The notes beneath the pieces are model-generated. The model ran no database searches. It was not told the DNA's origin and was given only the letters and a program-made list of their open reading frames with translations. A stretch of 64,000 nt of DNA from an uncultured Prevotellaceae bacterium (GTDB lineage: Bacteria > Bacteroidota > Bacteroidia > Bacteroidales > Muribaculaceae): NCBI GenBank assembly GCA_900319525.1, contig ONOU01000002.1:62001-126000 (forward strand). Reading direction: 5' to 3'. Positions 50,043-58,476 of this stretch are shown here, piece after piece; position 1 is the stretch's first letter, and each line of letters begins with the position of its first letter. Both the position numbers and the translations under genes were made by a program.

Positions 50043-51011
50043 TCATTTTTCCTTTTTCTTGAAGGTGGGATGCATGACCCACCAGAACAGCTTGATTTTG
50101 CTCATCAAGAGCAAGATCAGAACCGCCAGTGCCGTATACAATGCAATGAATGGGAATGAGCTGGGCCATTTGAAATACTTAACTAGGGGAGTCACAATCA
50201 AGGCCAGTACAAGAATGTGGTAAACGTAATAGAATAAACTGTCTTTGCCGATGTGGCGCAACCATCTGTTGTCACGGGTGAGGTTGAACACCAGCAGCGT
50301 CACGGCGATGGAACATATCAGCACCATGGCTTTCTCAGGCATGCCGTCCAGGCCATAGTAGTCGGCCCCATTCATCACATTGCCGCATCGGGGAAACAGC
50401 CACAACAGCAAGGGTAACGTCACCACGGCAATCCCGGCGTGCAGCTTGTTGTTGTGCCACAGGGGGGTGTTGAAGTCGCCCTGCCTGTAATAGAATCCCA
50501 AAAGAAAGAAGAAATAGAAATTCAACGTGCGCTGCAACGACGGGCAGGAGCTCAGGAGGTTGGTCAATCCGCTCAGCAGCGAGATGACGATGCCCATGCC
50601 CAGGTAGAGCAACGGTCGGCCTAAGAGCCGCTTGGGTGTGTAATAGAGCATGATGCGCCAGCACGCGAGACTAAGCAGATACCACAAGGCTCCAAACGGG
50701 AACATCTTCAACGGCTCGAGAAAGATGCCATATCGCAGGTATGTGCAGCAGGCCGACAGCAGGTGGAAAATGACAAGTGTCACCAGGATGTTGCCCACGC
50801 CTTTCCACATCTGGAGAGGTTCCTGCTGGCTGGGATGTTTGGTCAGATAGCCCGAGATGAGGATGAACAGGGGCATGTGGAAGATATAGATCAACCCCAT
50901 CACGCCATGATTGATGATGTTGGCATTGTCCAGTTCAATGATCATGTGTCCCATGATGACCAGGATGATCAACAGGCCCTTGATTGTGTCTATTCTGTAA
51001 TCTCGAGTCAT
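50043..51011 (-). CDS. Membrane acyltransferase (Acyl_transf_3)
   Basis: 322 residues with about ten membrane segments. The N-terminal YRIDTIKGLLIILVIMGHMI carries the conserved His of the family, and IFHMPLFILISGYL the next motif. Members acetylate or acylate surface sugars. It is last in the unit yqgE-coaW-GT2-GNAT-acyltransferase, which suggests modification of a surface glycan (inference). Confidence 0.88.
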   Translation of the reverse strand: MTRDYRIDTIKGLLIILVIMGHMIIELDNANIINHGVMGLIYIFHMPLFILISGYLTKHPSQQEPLQMWKGVGNILVTLVIFHLLSACCTYLRYGIFLEPLKMFPFGALWYLLSLACWRIMLYYTPKRLLGRPLLYLGMGIVISLLSGLTNLLSSCPSLQRTLNFYFFFLLGFYYRQGDFNTPLWHNNKLHAGIAVVTLPLLLWLFPRCGNVMNGADYYGLDGMPEKAMVLICSIAVTLLVFNLTRDNRWLRHIGKDSLFYYVYHILVLALIVTPLVKYFKWPSSFPFIALYTALAVLILLLMSKIKLFWWVMHPTFKKKEK

Positions 51012-51025
51012 CAGGTTTGAGTGTG

Positions 51026-51550
51026 TTAAAGGATCATCTGCAGCAGTGCCACATCATGATAGCTGTTGCCGCGTTTCACCCATGACGTGAGGACTCCCAC
51101 TCGGCGATATCCGTATTGTTCAAACAGGTGAAGGCATGCCTCGTTGTCCAGGCTGATATATACATACAGTTGCCGGAGCCCTATGTGCTCGCGGGCATAG
51201 GACGTGAGCAGCTCCAGCGCTTGCCTCCCCAATCCCTTGCCTCGCATGCCATCGGCGATAAACAGACCCAGCTCGGCACGGTTGTTCAGCGGGTCAAAAT
51301 TGAGGAAATCAACGGTGCCTATGGGTTGACCGTCGCCGGTCAAGGTGATCATCAGCCGCAGTTGACGTTGTGAATAGATGTCACCCGTGTATTCCTGCAG
51401 GTAATGCCACAGTGCCTCCCGGGAGTAGGGGGCCACGGTATCGCTCACAATCCACAAGCTGGTGTCGTTTTCCCATCGGTAAAGCGTATCCAGATCGGTA
51501 GGCTCTAGAGGCCGCAGCGTGACAATATGGTTACTCAACAGTTGCTTCAT
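51026..51550 (-). CDS. GNAT family N-acetyltransferase
   Basis: 174 residues. RimJ/RimL-like: VTLRPLEPTDLDTLYRWEND at the N-terminus, the acetyl-CoA loop IADGMRGKGLGRQALELL, and DNEACLHLFEQYGYRRVGVL. Substrate unknown. The start codon overlaps the GT2 stop by four bases, so it is translationally coupled to the glycosyltransferase and may acetylate a sugar nucleotide (inference). Confidence 0.9.
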   Translation of the reverse strand: MKQLLSNHIVTLRPLEPTDLDTLYRWENDTSLWIVSDTVAPYSREALWHYLQEYTGDIYSQRQLRLMITLTGDGQPIGTVDFLNFDPLNNRAELGLFIADGMRGKGLGRQALELLTSYAREHIGLRQLYVYISLDNEACLHLFEQYGYRRVGVLTSWVKRGNSYHDVALLQMIL

Positions 51551-52668
51551 GACATCTTGGGTGAGATAATGACACCGTGGCTGGCGGCATAGATGTGGAA
51601 CGATAGGCGATTCTGGTCGCTGTGATCGTGGATGTAGTCCACCACTTGGGCAAGGGTATGGCTCCCGTCATCGATGAGCACATTGTAATTCCCGCTATCT
51701 GGAATCGTGGTCACATAGCTGCTGATGCGGCACTGACTCGATACGCTATCGGCGTCAGTGCTGATAATGACCCAGGGCCATCCTTCGCTGGTTGTCTTGC
51801 TGCTGGCGGGCAGCAGTCGCTTGAACAGGCGGCGGGCCATGGCCATGCTGGCGCGCACCATCACGCCCAGTTTAACGACGGGATAGAAGATGACGTTGAA
51901 GCGCGGGAAATGCTTGCGGTAGAAGATGAGCATCGCATCGTAGAATACCTTGACGTAGCGCATCGAGTCCTTGTGTGTGCTCTCTCCCTTGTAATGTATC
52001 ATCGGCGTGGGCAGGAACCAGTTCTCGTAGCCTGCCTGCACGATGCGATAGCTCAGGTCGATGTCCTCGCCGTACATGAAGAAATCCTCGTCAAAGCCCC
52101 CCAATTGCTGCAGCACATGGGTGCGGCACAACATATAGGCTCCGGACAGGATGTCGATGCACTGGGGCTCCCTGTCGCTCAGGTAGCGCAGGTGGTACTT
52201 GGCAAACCAGGGCGAGCGGGGAAACAGCTTGGATAGCCCGAAGATTTTGCAGAACGATACCCATGGGGTGGGGAAGGAACGCTTGCTCTCGGGCAGGAAC
52301 ACGCCGTTGGCATCCATCATGCGGGCCCCGATGGCTCCGCATTTGGGGTGCGATTTCATCCAGGCAATGCCTTCTTGCAGGCACCGCGGGGTGATGATGG
52401 CGTCAGGGTTGAGAATGAGGGTGTACTCGCCGCGGGCCTGCATGATGGCTTGGTTGTTGGCTCGGGCAAAGCCCACGTTCTCTTGATTCTCGATAAAGGT
52501 GACGTCTGGATGCCGCTCGCGCGAAAAGGCGATGCTGTCGTCACCCGATAGGTTATCGACCACGATGACCTCGCCGGTGATGCCTTGCATGGCTTGCTCC
52601 ACCGAGCGCAACGTCTGCTCCAGCAAGTACTTCACGCGATAGTTGACAATAACGACGGTCAGTTCCAT
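51547..52668 (-). CDS. Glycosyltransferase family 2 with C-terminal extension
   Basis: 373 residues. GT-A fold: TVVIVNYRVKYLLEQTLRSV, EVIVVDNLSGDDS, NVGFARANNQAI, the DXD-like LNPDAIITP and the acceptor-side EDIDLSYRIVQAGYENWFLP, close to rhamnosyltransferase-like GT2 enzymes. Residues about 290-373 (GWPWVIISTDADSVSS…) form an extra domain with no assigned role. It probably adds a sugar to a lipid-linked glycan at the inner membrane. Confidence 0.88.
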   Translation of the reverse strand: MELTVVIVNYRVKYLLEQTLRSVEQAMQGITGEVIVVDNLSGDDSIAFSRERHPDVTFIENQENVGFARANNQAIMQARGEYTLILNPDAIITPRCLQEGIAWMKSHPKCGAIGARMMDANGVFLPESKRSFPTPWVSFCKIFGLSKLFPRSPWFAKYHLRYLSDREPQCIDILSGAYMLCRTHVLQQLGGFDEDFFMYGEDIDLSYRIVQAGYENWFLPTPMIHYKGESTHKDSMRYVKVFYDAMLIFYRKHFPRFNVIFYPVVKLGVMVRASMAMARRLFKRLLPASSKTTSEGWPWVIISTDADSVSSQCRISSYVTTIPDSGNYNVLIDDGSHTLAQVVDYIHDHSDQNRLSFHIYAASHGVIISPKMS

Positions 52669-52690
52669 GAGTTCTTACATTTCTTTATCA

Positions 52691-53518
52691 TTAACACTCA
52701 ATGTCATATTCTCCCTGGCTCAACGCGGCTCCCAGCGCTGTGCAGCAGTCAGCATGTTCGGGAATGTGGAAACGCACTCCGTATAACTTCTCTAGCAGCG
52801 GGAAGATGTAACCGCACGCCGGCAGTCGGGTGAGGTTGCCGATGAGCACAAAGTCCTTGAAGCCGCCGCCAAGCTGCGACAGCACGGCGGCTGATCCTAT
52901 TGTCTCCAGCACCATGTGGATGAGGCCTGCTGCTATGTCATTGGGAGTCGCTTCACCATTGACGCCCTTGACAAACAACGAGGCAGTGGCTTCGTCAATC
53001 AGTCCGTCAATCTTGCCATCGCACACTTCGCCAATGGTGAGGTTGACCTTATTGACATCCCCCTGTTGAGCCAATTGTGCCACGCTTGCGATATCGCTCG
53101 TGCCCAGCATCAGCCGTGATAGGCCTTGCAGGGTGCCCCCGCCCACGCCTATTCCGCCGATGTGCTTGTATTCACCGTCATCGACGCGCACGAGTGATGT
53201 GCCCGAGCCCATCGACACGACAATGAACTGCCTCAGGCCACAATCGTGCTGGGCGCCGATGGCATTGGCTTTGAACTCGTCAATATATGAAGTGGGCATT
53301 CCGTTCACCGGCTGTTTGGTACCCAGGGCTCCCACTCCGGTAATAACGATTCTCTCAATATCGTCACGCGACAGGCCGTTGCCCTGGATGAAATGCTCGA
53401 GGGCTTCTCCCATCGAGATGGGCTTAATCGATAATGGCCCGATGATTTGCTTGCCGTGCTCGATGCCAACTACCTTGGTAGAGCTGATGCCGCTGTCTAT
53501 ACCGATAACAATGCTCAT
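52691..53518 (-). CDS. coaW: Type II pantothenate kinase
   Basis: 275 residues. ASKHA fold: IGIDSGISSTKVVGIE (phosphate-1 loop), SMGSGTSLV, GGIGVGGGTLQGLSRLMLG and VLIGNLTRLPACGYI. It phosphorylates pantothenate in the first step of CoA synthesis. The type II form replaces or supplements CoaA/CoaX in many Bacteroidetes. It sits 14 bases after yqgE in the same unit. Confidence 0.9.
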   Translation of the reverse strand: MSIVIGIDSGISSTKVVGIEHGKQIIGPLSIKPISMGEALEHFIQGNGLSRDDIERIVITGVGALGTKQPVNGMPTSYIDEFKANAIGAQHDCGLRQFIVVSMGSGTSLVRVDDGEYKHIGGIGVGGGTLQGLSRLMLGTSDIASVAQLAQQGDVNKVNLTIGEVCDGKIDGLIDEATASLFVKGVNGEATPNDIAAGLIHMVLETIGSAAVLSQLGGGFKDFVLIGNLTRLPACGYIFPLLEKLYGVRFHIPEHADCCTALGAALSQGEYDIEC

Positions 53519-53532
53519 GCGTATTGCGAATT

Positions 53533-54138
53533 TCAGTTATTTGTAGGGTCGTTGGGCAGGTTGAGCCACAGGCGGTAACGGTCGCCAAAACGGGCCACCG
53601 CATCGCGCCACTGGTTGTCATCGCCTTCGCCCATGAGAAGACCTTGGCTGCCTTGATGGAGTACGGCCCAGTCATGCCGTTTCAATTCGCTGGCAATCTG
53701 GCCTTTGCCCCAGCCGCTATAGCCTACGATGAATTTTACCCGTCCCTCGACAGGACCACCTAACTCGACATAGCGTTTCAAGGCGTCAAAATCTCCGCCA
53801 AACCACACGCCGTCGCCCACATCGATGGCCTCGGGAACGATCTCTGGTCCAAGCGTATGCATGTAGAACAGCATTTGTGTGCCCACGGGGCCTCCAAGGA
53901 ACACAGGAATCTCCTCGACGGTCTCCAGCTCGGGTATGATGTCGCGCAGGTTGTAGCCCGTGTAATGGTTGACCACTACGCCCATCGCTCCTTCGCCCTC
54001 ATCGGGATCGACAATCAGGATAATCGACCGCTTGAAAAAGAAGTCGTCAACGGTGGGTTTGGCAACCAGCAGCGAGCCGCGTACGGGCTGCGGCTGGTCG
54101 TCGTTGAGGTGATAGATGTCCTGATCCCATTCGTTCAT
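53533..54138 (-). CDS. YqgE/AlgH family protein
   Basis: 201 residues. UPF0301 signatures: GSLLVAKPTVDDFFFKRSIILIV, GAMGVVVNHYTGY, VFLGGPVGTQMLFYMHT and FIVGYSGWGKGQIASELKRHDWAV. The function of this conserved cytosolic family is not established. It heads the five-gene minus-strand unit and its ATG begins only 4 bases after the -7 box. Confidence 0.92.
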   Translation of the reverse strand: MNEWDQDIYHLNDDQPQPVRGSLLVAKPTVDDFFFKRSIILIVDPDEGEGAMGVVVNHYTGYNLRDIIPELETVEEIPVFLGGPVGTQMLFYMHTLGPEIVPEAIDVGDGVWFGGDFDALKRYVELGGPVEGRVKFIVGYSGWGKGQIASELKRHDWAVLHQGSQGLLMGEGDDNQWRDAVARFGDRYRLWLNLPNDPTNN

Positions 54139-54141
54139 GTT

Positions 54142-54150
54142 GCAAATGTA
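54142..54150 (-). promoter_or_regulatory. -7 box implying a leaderless yqgE mRNA
   Basis: Minus-strand TACATTTGC; CAAC and then ATG follow the TTTG. Confidence 0.75.
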
Positions 54151-54237
54151 GTAAAAAAATGGCTAAAACGCCTCGTTTTTAAAAAAAATGAGGATAACGG
54201 GCGCTTCATGGCTCATGGTGGCGCGATATTTGCTGTC

Positions 54238-54276
54238 ATGACCAATAAATCGCAATTTTTCACGTTAATTAAATAA
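54238..54276 (+). CDS. Possible 12-residue leader peptide before the aspartokinase gene
   Basis: A near-consensus box GATATTTG (54225-54232) is followed 5 bases later by ATG. The frame MTNKSQFFTLIK ends in TAA 25 bases before the aspartokinase ATG. It contains two Thr codons and one Ile codon, which could fit thr-operon attenuation, but the enrichment is weak and no clear terminator hairpin follows. Confidence 0.25.
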   Translation: MTNKSQFFTLIK

Positions 54277-54301
54277 GAATAAATAATACCAAACAGCAAT
54301 A

Positions 54302-55195
54302 ATGAAAGTCATGAAATTTGGCGGGACATCGGTGGGAAGTATCGAGAGCCTACTTAACCTCAGGGAGATAGTTAATGCCCAGCCCAGGCCTGTCATCGTG
54401 GTGGTTTCGGCAATGGGTGGTTTCACCAACCAGCTGCTGGCGATGTGCGAGCAGGCCCAGCAGCGCGACATTTCGTGCCTGGATACGCTCGAGGCGGCCC
54501 GCAAGCGCCACCATGACGCTATCGATGGCGTCGTGGTCGAGTCGATGCGTGACCAGGTGCATGCGACAATCGACCGCTTTATCGATGAGAGCCTCAAGCC
54601 TTATTATCTGGCCCTGGCCACTAATCCACGCATGCCTGTTGATGAGATTGAACGTGTGTGTGATGCCATTGTTGCTCATGGTGAAATTCTGTCATCAGCT
54701 ATCGTGACGGGAATGTTCGACGATGGCGTGCCGCACCTGTCTCTCAATTATATGCGCACTATTCCTGATGGCAATGGCCGCATCCTCGACTGGGAAGAGA
54801 CTGAGCGGCTCGTCAGGGCCGATTTCCAGGGCATGGATGGTGGTGTTCATGTCGTTCAAGGCTTTATCTCGCGTGACAAGGAGTCTGGCGCTGTGACCAA
54901 CTTGGGGCGTGGCGGCAGTGACTACACGGCCGCGATATTAGCCTCGCTGCTCGATGCCGAGTCGCTGGAAATCTGGACCGATGTGGACGGCTTTATGACT
55001 GCCGACCCGCGTACCCATCCTGATGCGACCGTCATCCCGCAGATGACCTACGAGCAGGCACAGGCCATGTGCGACGCCGGTGCCAAGGTCATCTATCCGC
55101 CCACAATCGCTCCCGTCGCCATGAAGCGCATTCCCGTGTGGGTGAAGAACACCTTCAACCCGTCGGCACCGGGAACGGTTATCCTGTCGTCTTAA
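54302..55195 (+). CDS. Aspartokinase catalytic domain without ACT or homoserine dehydrogenase parts
   Basis: 297 residues. The catalytic domain is complete: MKFGGTSVGS at the start, VVSAMGGFTNQLL, GEILSSAIV, TNLGRGGSDYTAAILAS, EIWTDVDGFMTADPR and the terminal MKRIPVWVKNTFNP. Free aspartokinases are normally ~400-460 residues with two ACT domains, and Bacteroidetes ThrA is usually fused to homoserine dehydrogenase (~810). Here the gene stops just after the kinase domain and thrC starts 20 bases later. Threonine feedback through an ACT domain is therefore impossible in this polypeptide. Confidence 0.88.
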   Translation: MKVMKFGGTSVGSIESLLNLREIVNAQPRPVIVVVSAMGGFTNQLLAMCEQAQQRDISCLDTLEAARKRHHDAIDGVVVESMRDQVHATIDRFIDESLKPYYLALATNPRMPVDEIERVCDAIVAHGEILSSAIVTGMFDDGVPHLSLNYMRTIPDGNGRILDWEETERLVRADFQGMDGGVHVVQGFISRDKESGAVTNLGRGGSDYTAAILASLLDAESLEIWTDVDGFMTADPRTHPDATVIPQMTYEQAQAMCDAGAKVIYPPTIAPVAMKRIPVWVKNTFNPSAPGTVILSS

Positions 55196-55215
55196 CGATT
55201 GACTATAAATGTAAT

Positions 55216-56553
55216 ATGTTATACCACAGTACTCTAAACCATCAACACACTGCGACACTCGAGCAGGCGGTAACCAAGGGACTGGCCCCCGACGGCGGGT
55301 TGTACATGCCCGATTCCCTGCCCCGGTTGCCCAGGGCATTCCTGTGCAACATGAGCGCGATGACCCTGCAAGAGGTCGCCTATGCCATCGCATCGACCGC
55401 ATTAAGCGGAGATGTTCCTGCCGACGTGCTTCACGAGATCGTGTTTGACGCCTTTGATTTTGACATTCCGCTTGTGAAAACGTCTAGCGGCAACTATGTG
55501 CTGGAATTGTTCCATGGCCCCACGATGGCCTTCAAGGACGTGGGAACCCGTTTCATGGCACGGTTGCTCGACTACTACCGGCGCCGTCACCCCGAGTGGA
55601 GCACGCTCAATGTGCTGGTTCCCACCAGTGGCGATACAGGCAGTGCTGTGGCCAACAGTTTCTGGCAGATACCAGGTGTCAGGGTCTATGTGCTTTATCC
55701 GCGCGGCACTGTAGGCAAGATCCAGAAGGCCCAGTTTGCAACCCTTGGGGGCAACGTGACGGCTGTCGAGGTGAATGGCTCGTTTGATGATTGTAAATCG
55801 CTGGTGGAAAGTGCCTTTATGGACGAGGAACTCAATGATGCCATGCGTCTGACGAGTGCCATGTCCATCAACTATGCCCGCATCATCCCGCAGATGGTTT
55901 ATTACTTTTGGGCCTATGTGCAGCTGGTGCGTCAACGAGCCGATACCGCCCACCTCGTGTTTGCGGTCCCGTGCTCCAACTTGGGCAACCTGGCCAGCGG
56001 GCTGATGGCACAAGCGATGGGTCTGCCCGTGAAGCGCTTTATCAGTGTCGAGAACCAGAACAACATCTTCTATAACTATGTCAAGTCGGGTGTTTTCACT
56101 CCCAAGCCCACCCAGTATAGTATAGCTCCCGCCCTGGATGCCGGTTGCCCGAACAACTTTGGGCGCATCGTCGATCTGTTGGGCTCGCACGAGAACATCT
56201 GCCGCCATATCCATGCCTACAGCTATGATGACAACCAGATTATAGAGACCATCGAGCGTACCTATGCCAGTGAGGGCTACCTGTTAGACCCTCACAGCGC
56301 TGTGGCCTATCGTGCCCTGGGCGAGGATGTCCAGCCTGGCGAGACCGCTATCGCCCTGGCTACCGCTCATCCGGCAAAGCTGAAAAACCTGATGGAACGC
56401 ATCGTCAACGCGCCCATTGCATTGCCGCCACAGTTGTCGCGGTTTGTGGGCCGACAACTCCAAATCAACAAGATGAGCAACGGATTCACAGCCTTCAAGC
56501 GCTTGCTGCTCGACAATTCTCAACGTGAAGTTAACCCATCAATAAATTTATAG
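55216..56553 (+). CDS. thrC: Threonine synthase
   Basis: 445 residues from ATG 55216. The frame runs upstream into the kinase gene but those codons are not coding here. It has the N-terminal domain (QAVTKGLAPDGGLYMPDSLP), PLP lysine 107 in HGPTMAFKDVGTR, PTSGDTGSAVANSF and VPCSNLGNLASGLMA. It converts O-phosphohomoserine to threonine. With the aspartokinase it forms the two ends of the threonine pathway; the middle enzymes are not in the window. Confidence 0.95.
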   Translation: MLYHSTLNHQHTATLEQAVTKGLAPDGGLYMPDSLPRLPRAFLCNMSAMTLQEVAYAIASTALSGDVPADVLHEIVFDAFDFDIPLVKTSSGNYVLELFHGPTMAFKDVGTRFMARLLDYYRRRHPEWSTLNVLVPTSGDTGSAVANSFWQIPGVRVYVLYPRGTVGKIQKAQFATLGGNVTAVEVNGSFDDCKSLVESAFMDEELNDAMRLTSAMSINYARIIPQMVYYFWAYVQLVRQRADTAHLVFAVPCSNLGNLASGLMAQAMGLPVKRFISVENQNNIFYNYVKSGVFTPKPTQYSIAPALDAGCPNNFGRIVDLLGSHENICRHIHAYSYDDNQIIETIERTYASEGYLLDPHSAVAYRALGEDVQPGETAIALATAHPAKLKNLMERIVNAPIALPPQLSRFVGRQLQINKMSNGFTAFKRLLLDNSQREVNPSINL

Positions 56554-56556
56554 AAT

Positions 56557-57261
56557 ATGATGGCTAGATTGATGAAGTGCTTATTGACGGCGTTTGTGAT
56601 GATTGCCCTGCTCGGGTGTGGCGCTGGCGAGCGCTACGAGGTGCAGGGCGACGTGGTGGTGTTTACCTATTGGACCTTCAGCTTCGGCCGCATCAATGAC
56701 ACGCTGCCAGGTGCCGACGCCTCATCGTTCAAGAGCGTCAAGGACTGGCTGGGGCATGACAACGAGCGCGTTTATTTCAAGGAAAAACTGGTCCCTGGTG
56801 CCGATGCGGCAACGCTCCAGGTGGTTCGTTATCCACTGTATCGCGACAAACGGGACTACTATTACGGGGCCACAGCGATGCATGTCGCCGACATGGAGAC
56901 CTTCAAGACGTTGAAGTGGGCCGAGGACGATTTTTGGGCAACGGACTCGCGCTATGCCTACTATGACACCCTGCGCATCGATGCCGACCTGCCCACGTTT
57001 GAGCTGTTGGATGTCTTTGTCGCCAAGGACAAGAACTACGTGTACTTCTTTGGCCAAATACTGCCAGAAGCCGATGCAGCGACTTTCGAGAAACTGGGCC
57101 ATTCAGCTTATTCACGTGACAAGTCTCACGTGTGGTGTGGGGACGATTTGCTGCCCGATGCCGATCTCGCCACGTTTGTCGTCGATGGCTTTGACAAGGC
57201 CCATGACAAGCATGGCCGTTTCAGATATGAGAAACGTGATACTGTGACCGAGGACGAATAA
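56557..57261 (+). CDS. DKNYY-domain lipoprotein
   Basis: 234 residues. The lipoprotein signal is CLLTAFVMIALLGC with Cys21. The mature part repeats the DKNYY pattern: DNERVYFKEKLVPGADAATL, DKRDYYYGATAMHVADMETF, DKNYVYFFGQILPEADAATF, DKSHVWCGDDLLPDADLATF. These periplasmic or surface repeat proteins have no known activity. It starts 3 bases after thrC but is functionally unrelated as far as can be seen. Confidence 0.88.
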   Translation: MMARLMKCLLTAFVMIALLGCGAGERYEVQGDVVVFTYWTFSFGRINDTLPGADASSFKSVKDWLGHDNERVYFKEKLVPGADAATLQVVRYPLYRDKRDYYYGATAMHVADMETFKTLKWAEDDFWATDSRYAYYDTLRIDADLPTFELLDVFVAKDKNYVYFFGQILPEADAATFEKLGHSAYSRDKSHVWCGDDLLPDADLATFVVDGFDKAHDKHGRFRYEKRDTVTEDE

Positions 57262-57267
57262 AAGCCT

Positions 57268-57405
57268 CTATTTTTTACTCTCGATATACTTGATCAACTG
57301 GTAGTTGAACTGCTCGACTTCGGTCAGGCGGATGACTTTTGCGTTGCTGCGCCGGTACCATGGCTGGGCGTCAAAGTAGCGTTGTGTGGCTGCATCCTTA
57401 TTACA
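57268..57405 (-). pseudogene. Fragment of a YARHG-type domain
   Basis: On the minus strand an open frame of about 45 codons reads NKDAATQRYFDAQPWYRR … EVEQFNYQLIKYIE and ends in TAG. YF..QPWY followed by a Glu/Asn-containing helix is the C-terminal half of the YARHG domain found in Bacteroidetes lipoproteins. No start codon or upstream half exists; upstream the frame runs into the transporter gene. It is a remnant. Confidence 0.5.
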
Positions 57406-58327
57406 ATAGGAAGAACAGCGATACGCCGATGACCGAGATCAAGGCGCCCAACAGGCTCTTGATGGTGATGGGCTGCTTGAAGATCCAGTAGGCCGGCAGG
57501 ATAATGATGATGGGCGTCAATGCCATCAAGGTGCTGGCGATGCCGGCAGCGGTATATTGCACGGCCAGCAGCGACGCGCCCACGCCAACAAACGGCCCGA
57601 AGACTGTTGTCGCTATGGCGACCGTCATCCCCACGCGGTCCTTCACGCCATTGACCAGGGGCGTGAAGCCGTCCTTGAATGCCATCAGTATTGTGAAGCC
57701 GATTGTTCCGGCGATGCAGCGGAAGAAATTGGCGTGGAACGGCAGCATCCACCCGGCCAGATCGGTCGTGAGCGTGGCCTCGTAGTGGTCCATGCCTATT
57801 TTGCTCAGCACCAGCCCGACGCCCTGGCAAACAGCGGCGCCAATGGCAAACAGCACACCGGCCAGCGGCAGCTTGAGCGACAGCTTGTGGTCATCGCCAC
57901 GCCCCAGCACGGTAATCGCGATACCTGTCAGGGTGACAAGCATGGCCAGCATGGCGGTGGGTTTGAGCTCCTGACCCAGGGTGAACCAGGCCATGATGGC
58001 GGCGGTGATGGGAGCCAGGGTCATGAACAGCTGGCCGAACTTGGAACCGATGATGATGTAGCACTGGAACAGGCAGTAGTCGCCGATGACATAACCCACC
58101 AGTCCCGACAGCATCATCCACAGGTAGGCCTCGGTGCTGGCACCGGCGGGCAGGGGAGAACCCGATAATGCCCAGAACATGATGCATGAGAAAACGATGG
58201 CAATCACCATGCGCATCAGGTTCAGTGTCAGGTTACCCAAGCGCTTGCTGCCGAATTCACTCAGCAAGGCTGTCGCCGTCCAGGAGAATGCCACTCCTAT
58301 CGATATCAATTCGCCAATGTATTGCAT
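57401..58327 (-). CDS. EamA-family drug/metabolite transporter
   Basis: 308 residues with ten membrane helices in two EamA halves (GVAFSWTATALLSEFG…, and LAGVLFAIGAAVCQGVGLVLSKIG…). Each half ends with the typical LAMLVTLTGIAITVLG and LLGALISVIGVSLFFL. DMT exporters move amino acids, nucleosides or other metabolites. Substrate unknown. The start lies 7 bases after its -7 box. The 3' end abuts the YARHG remnant. Confidence 0.9.
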   Translation of the reverse strand: MQYIGELISIGVAFSWTATALLSEFGSKRLGNLTLNLMRMVIAIVFSCIMFWALSGSPLPAGASTEAYLWMMLSGLVGYVIGDYCLFQCYIIIGSKFGQLFMTLAPITAAIMAWFTLGQELKPTAMLAMLVTLTGIAITVLGRGDDHKLSLKLPLAGVLFAIGAAVCQGVGLVLSKIGMDHYEATLTTDLAGWMLPFHANFFRCIAGTIGFTILMAFKDGFTPLVNGVKDRVGMTVAIATTVFGPFVGVGASLLAVQYTAAGIASTLMALTPIIIILPAYWIFKQPITIKSLLGALISVIGVSLFFLL

Positions 58328-58334
58328 ACGGCTG

Positions 58335-58342
58335 CAAAGTTA
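58335..58342 (-). promoter_or_regulatory. -7 box implying a near-leaderless transporter mRNA
   Basis: Minus-strand TAACTTTG; 7 bases then ATG. Confidence 0.7.
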
Positions 58343-58384
58343 ATAAAAACTAGGGATGAAGAACCAAAAACTAAAAAAAATCAG

Positions 58385-58393
58385 TATATTTGC
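58385..58393 (+). promoter_or_regulatory. -7 box for the PBP1A gene
   Basis: TATATTTGC, 84 bases before the ATG and divergent from the box at 58342. Confidence 0.7.
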
Positions 58394-58476
58394 AGGTTAT
58401 TAAGTGCCATTTTTCTCATTGGGTTTTGCCAATGGGTTGATTGGTAGCATATTAATGTATATAACTAGACCAAGAT

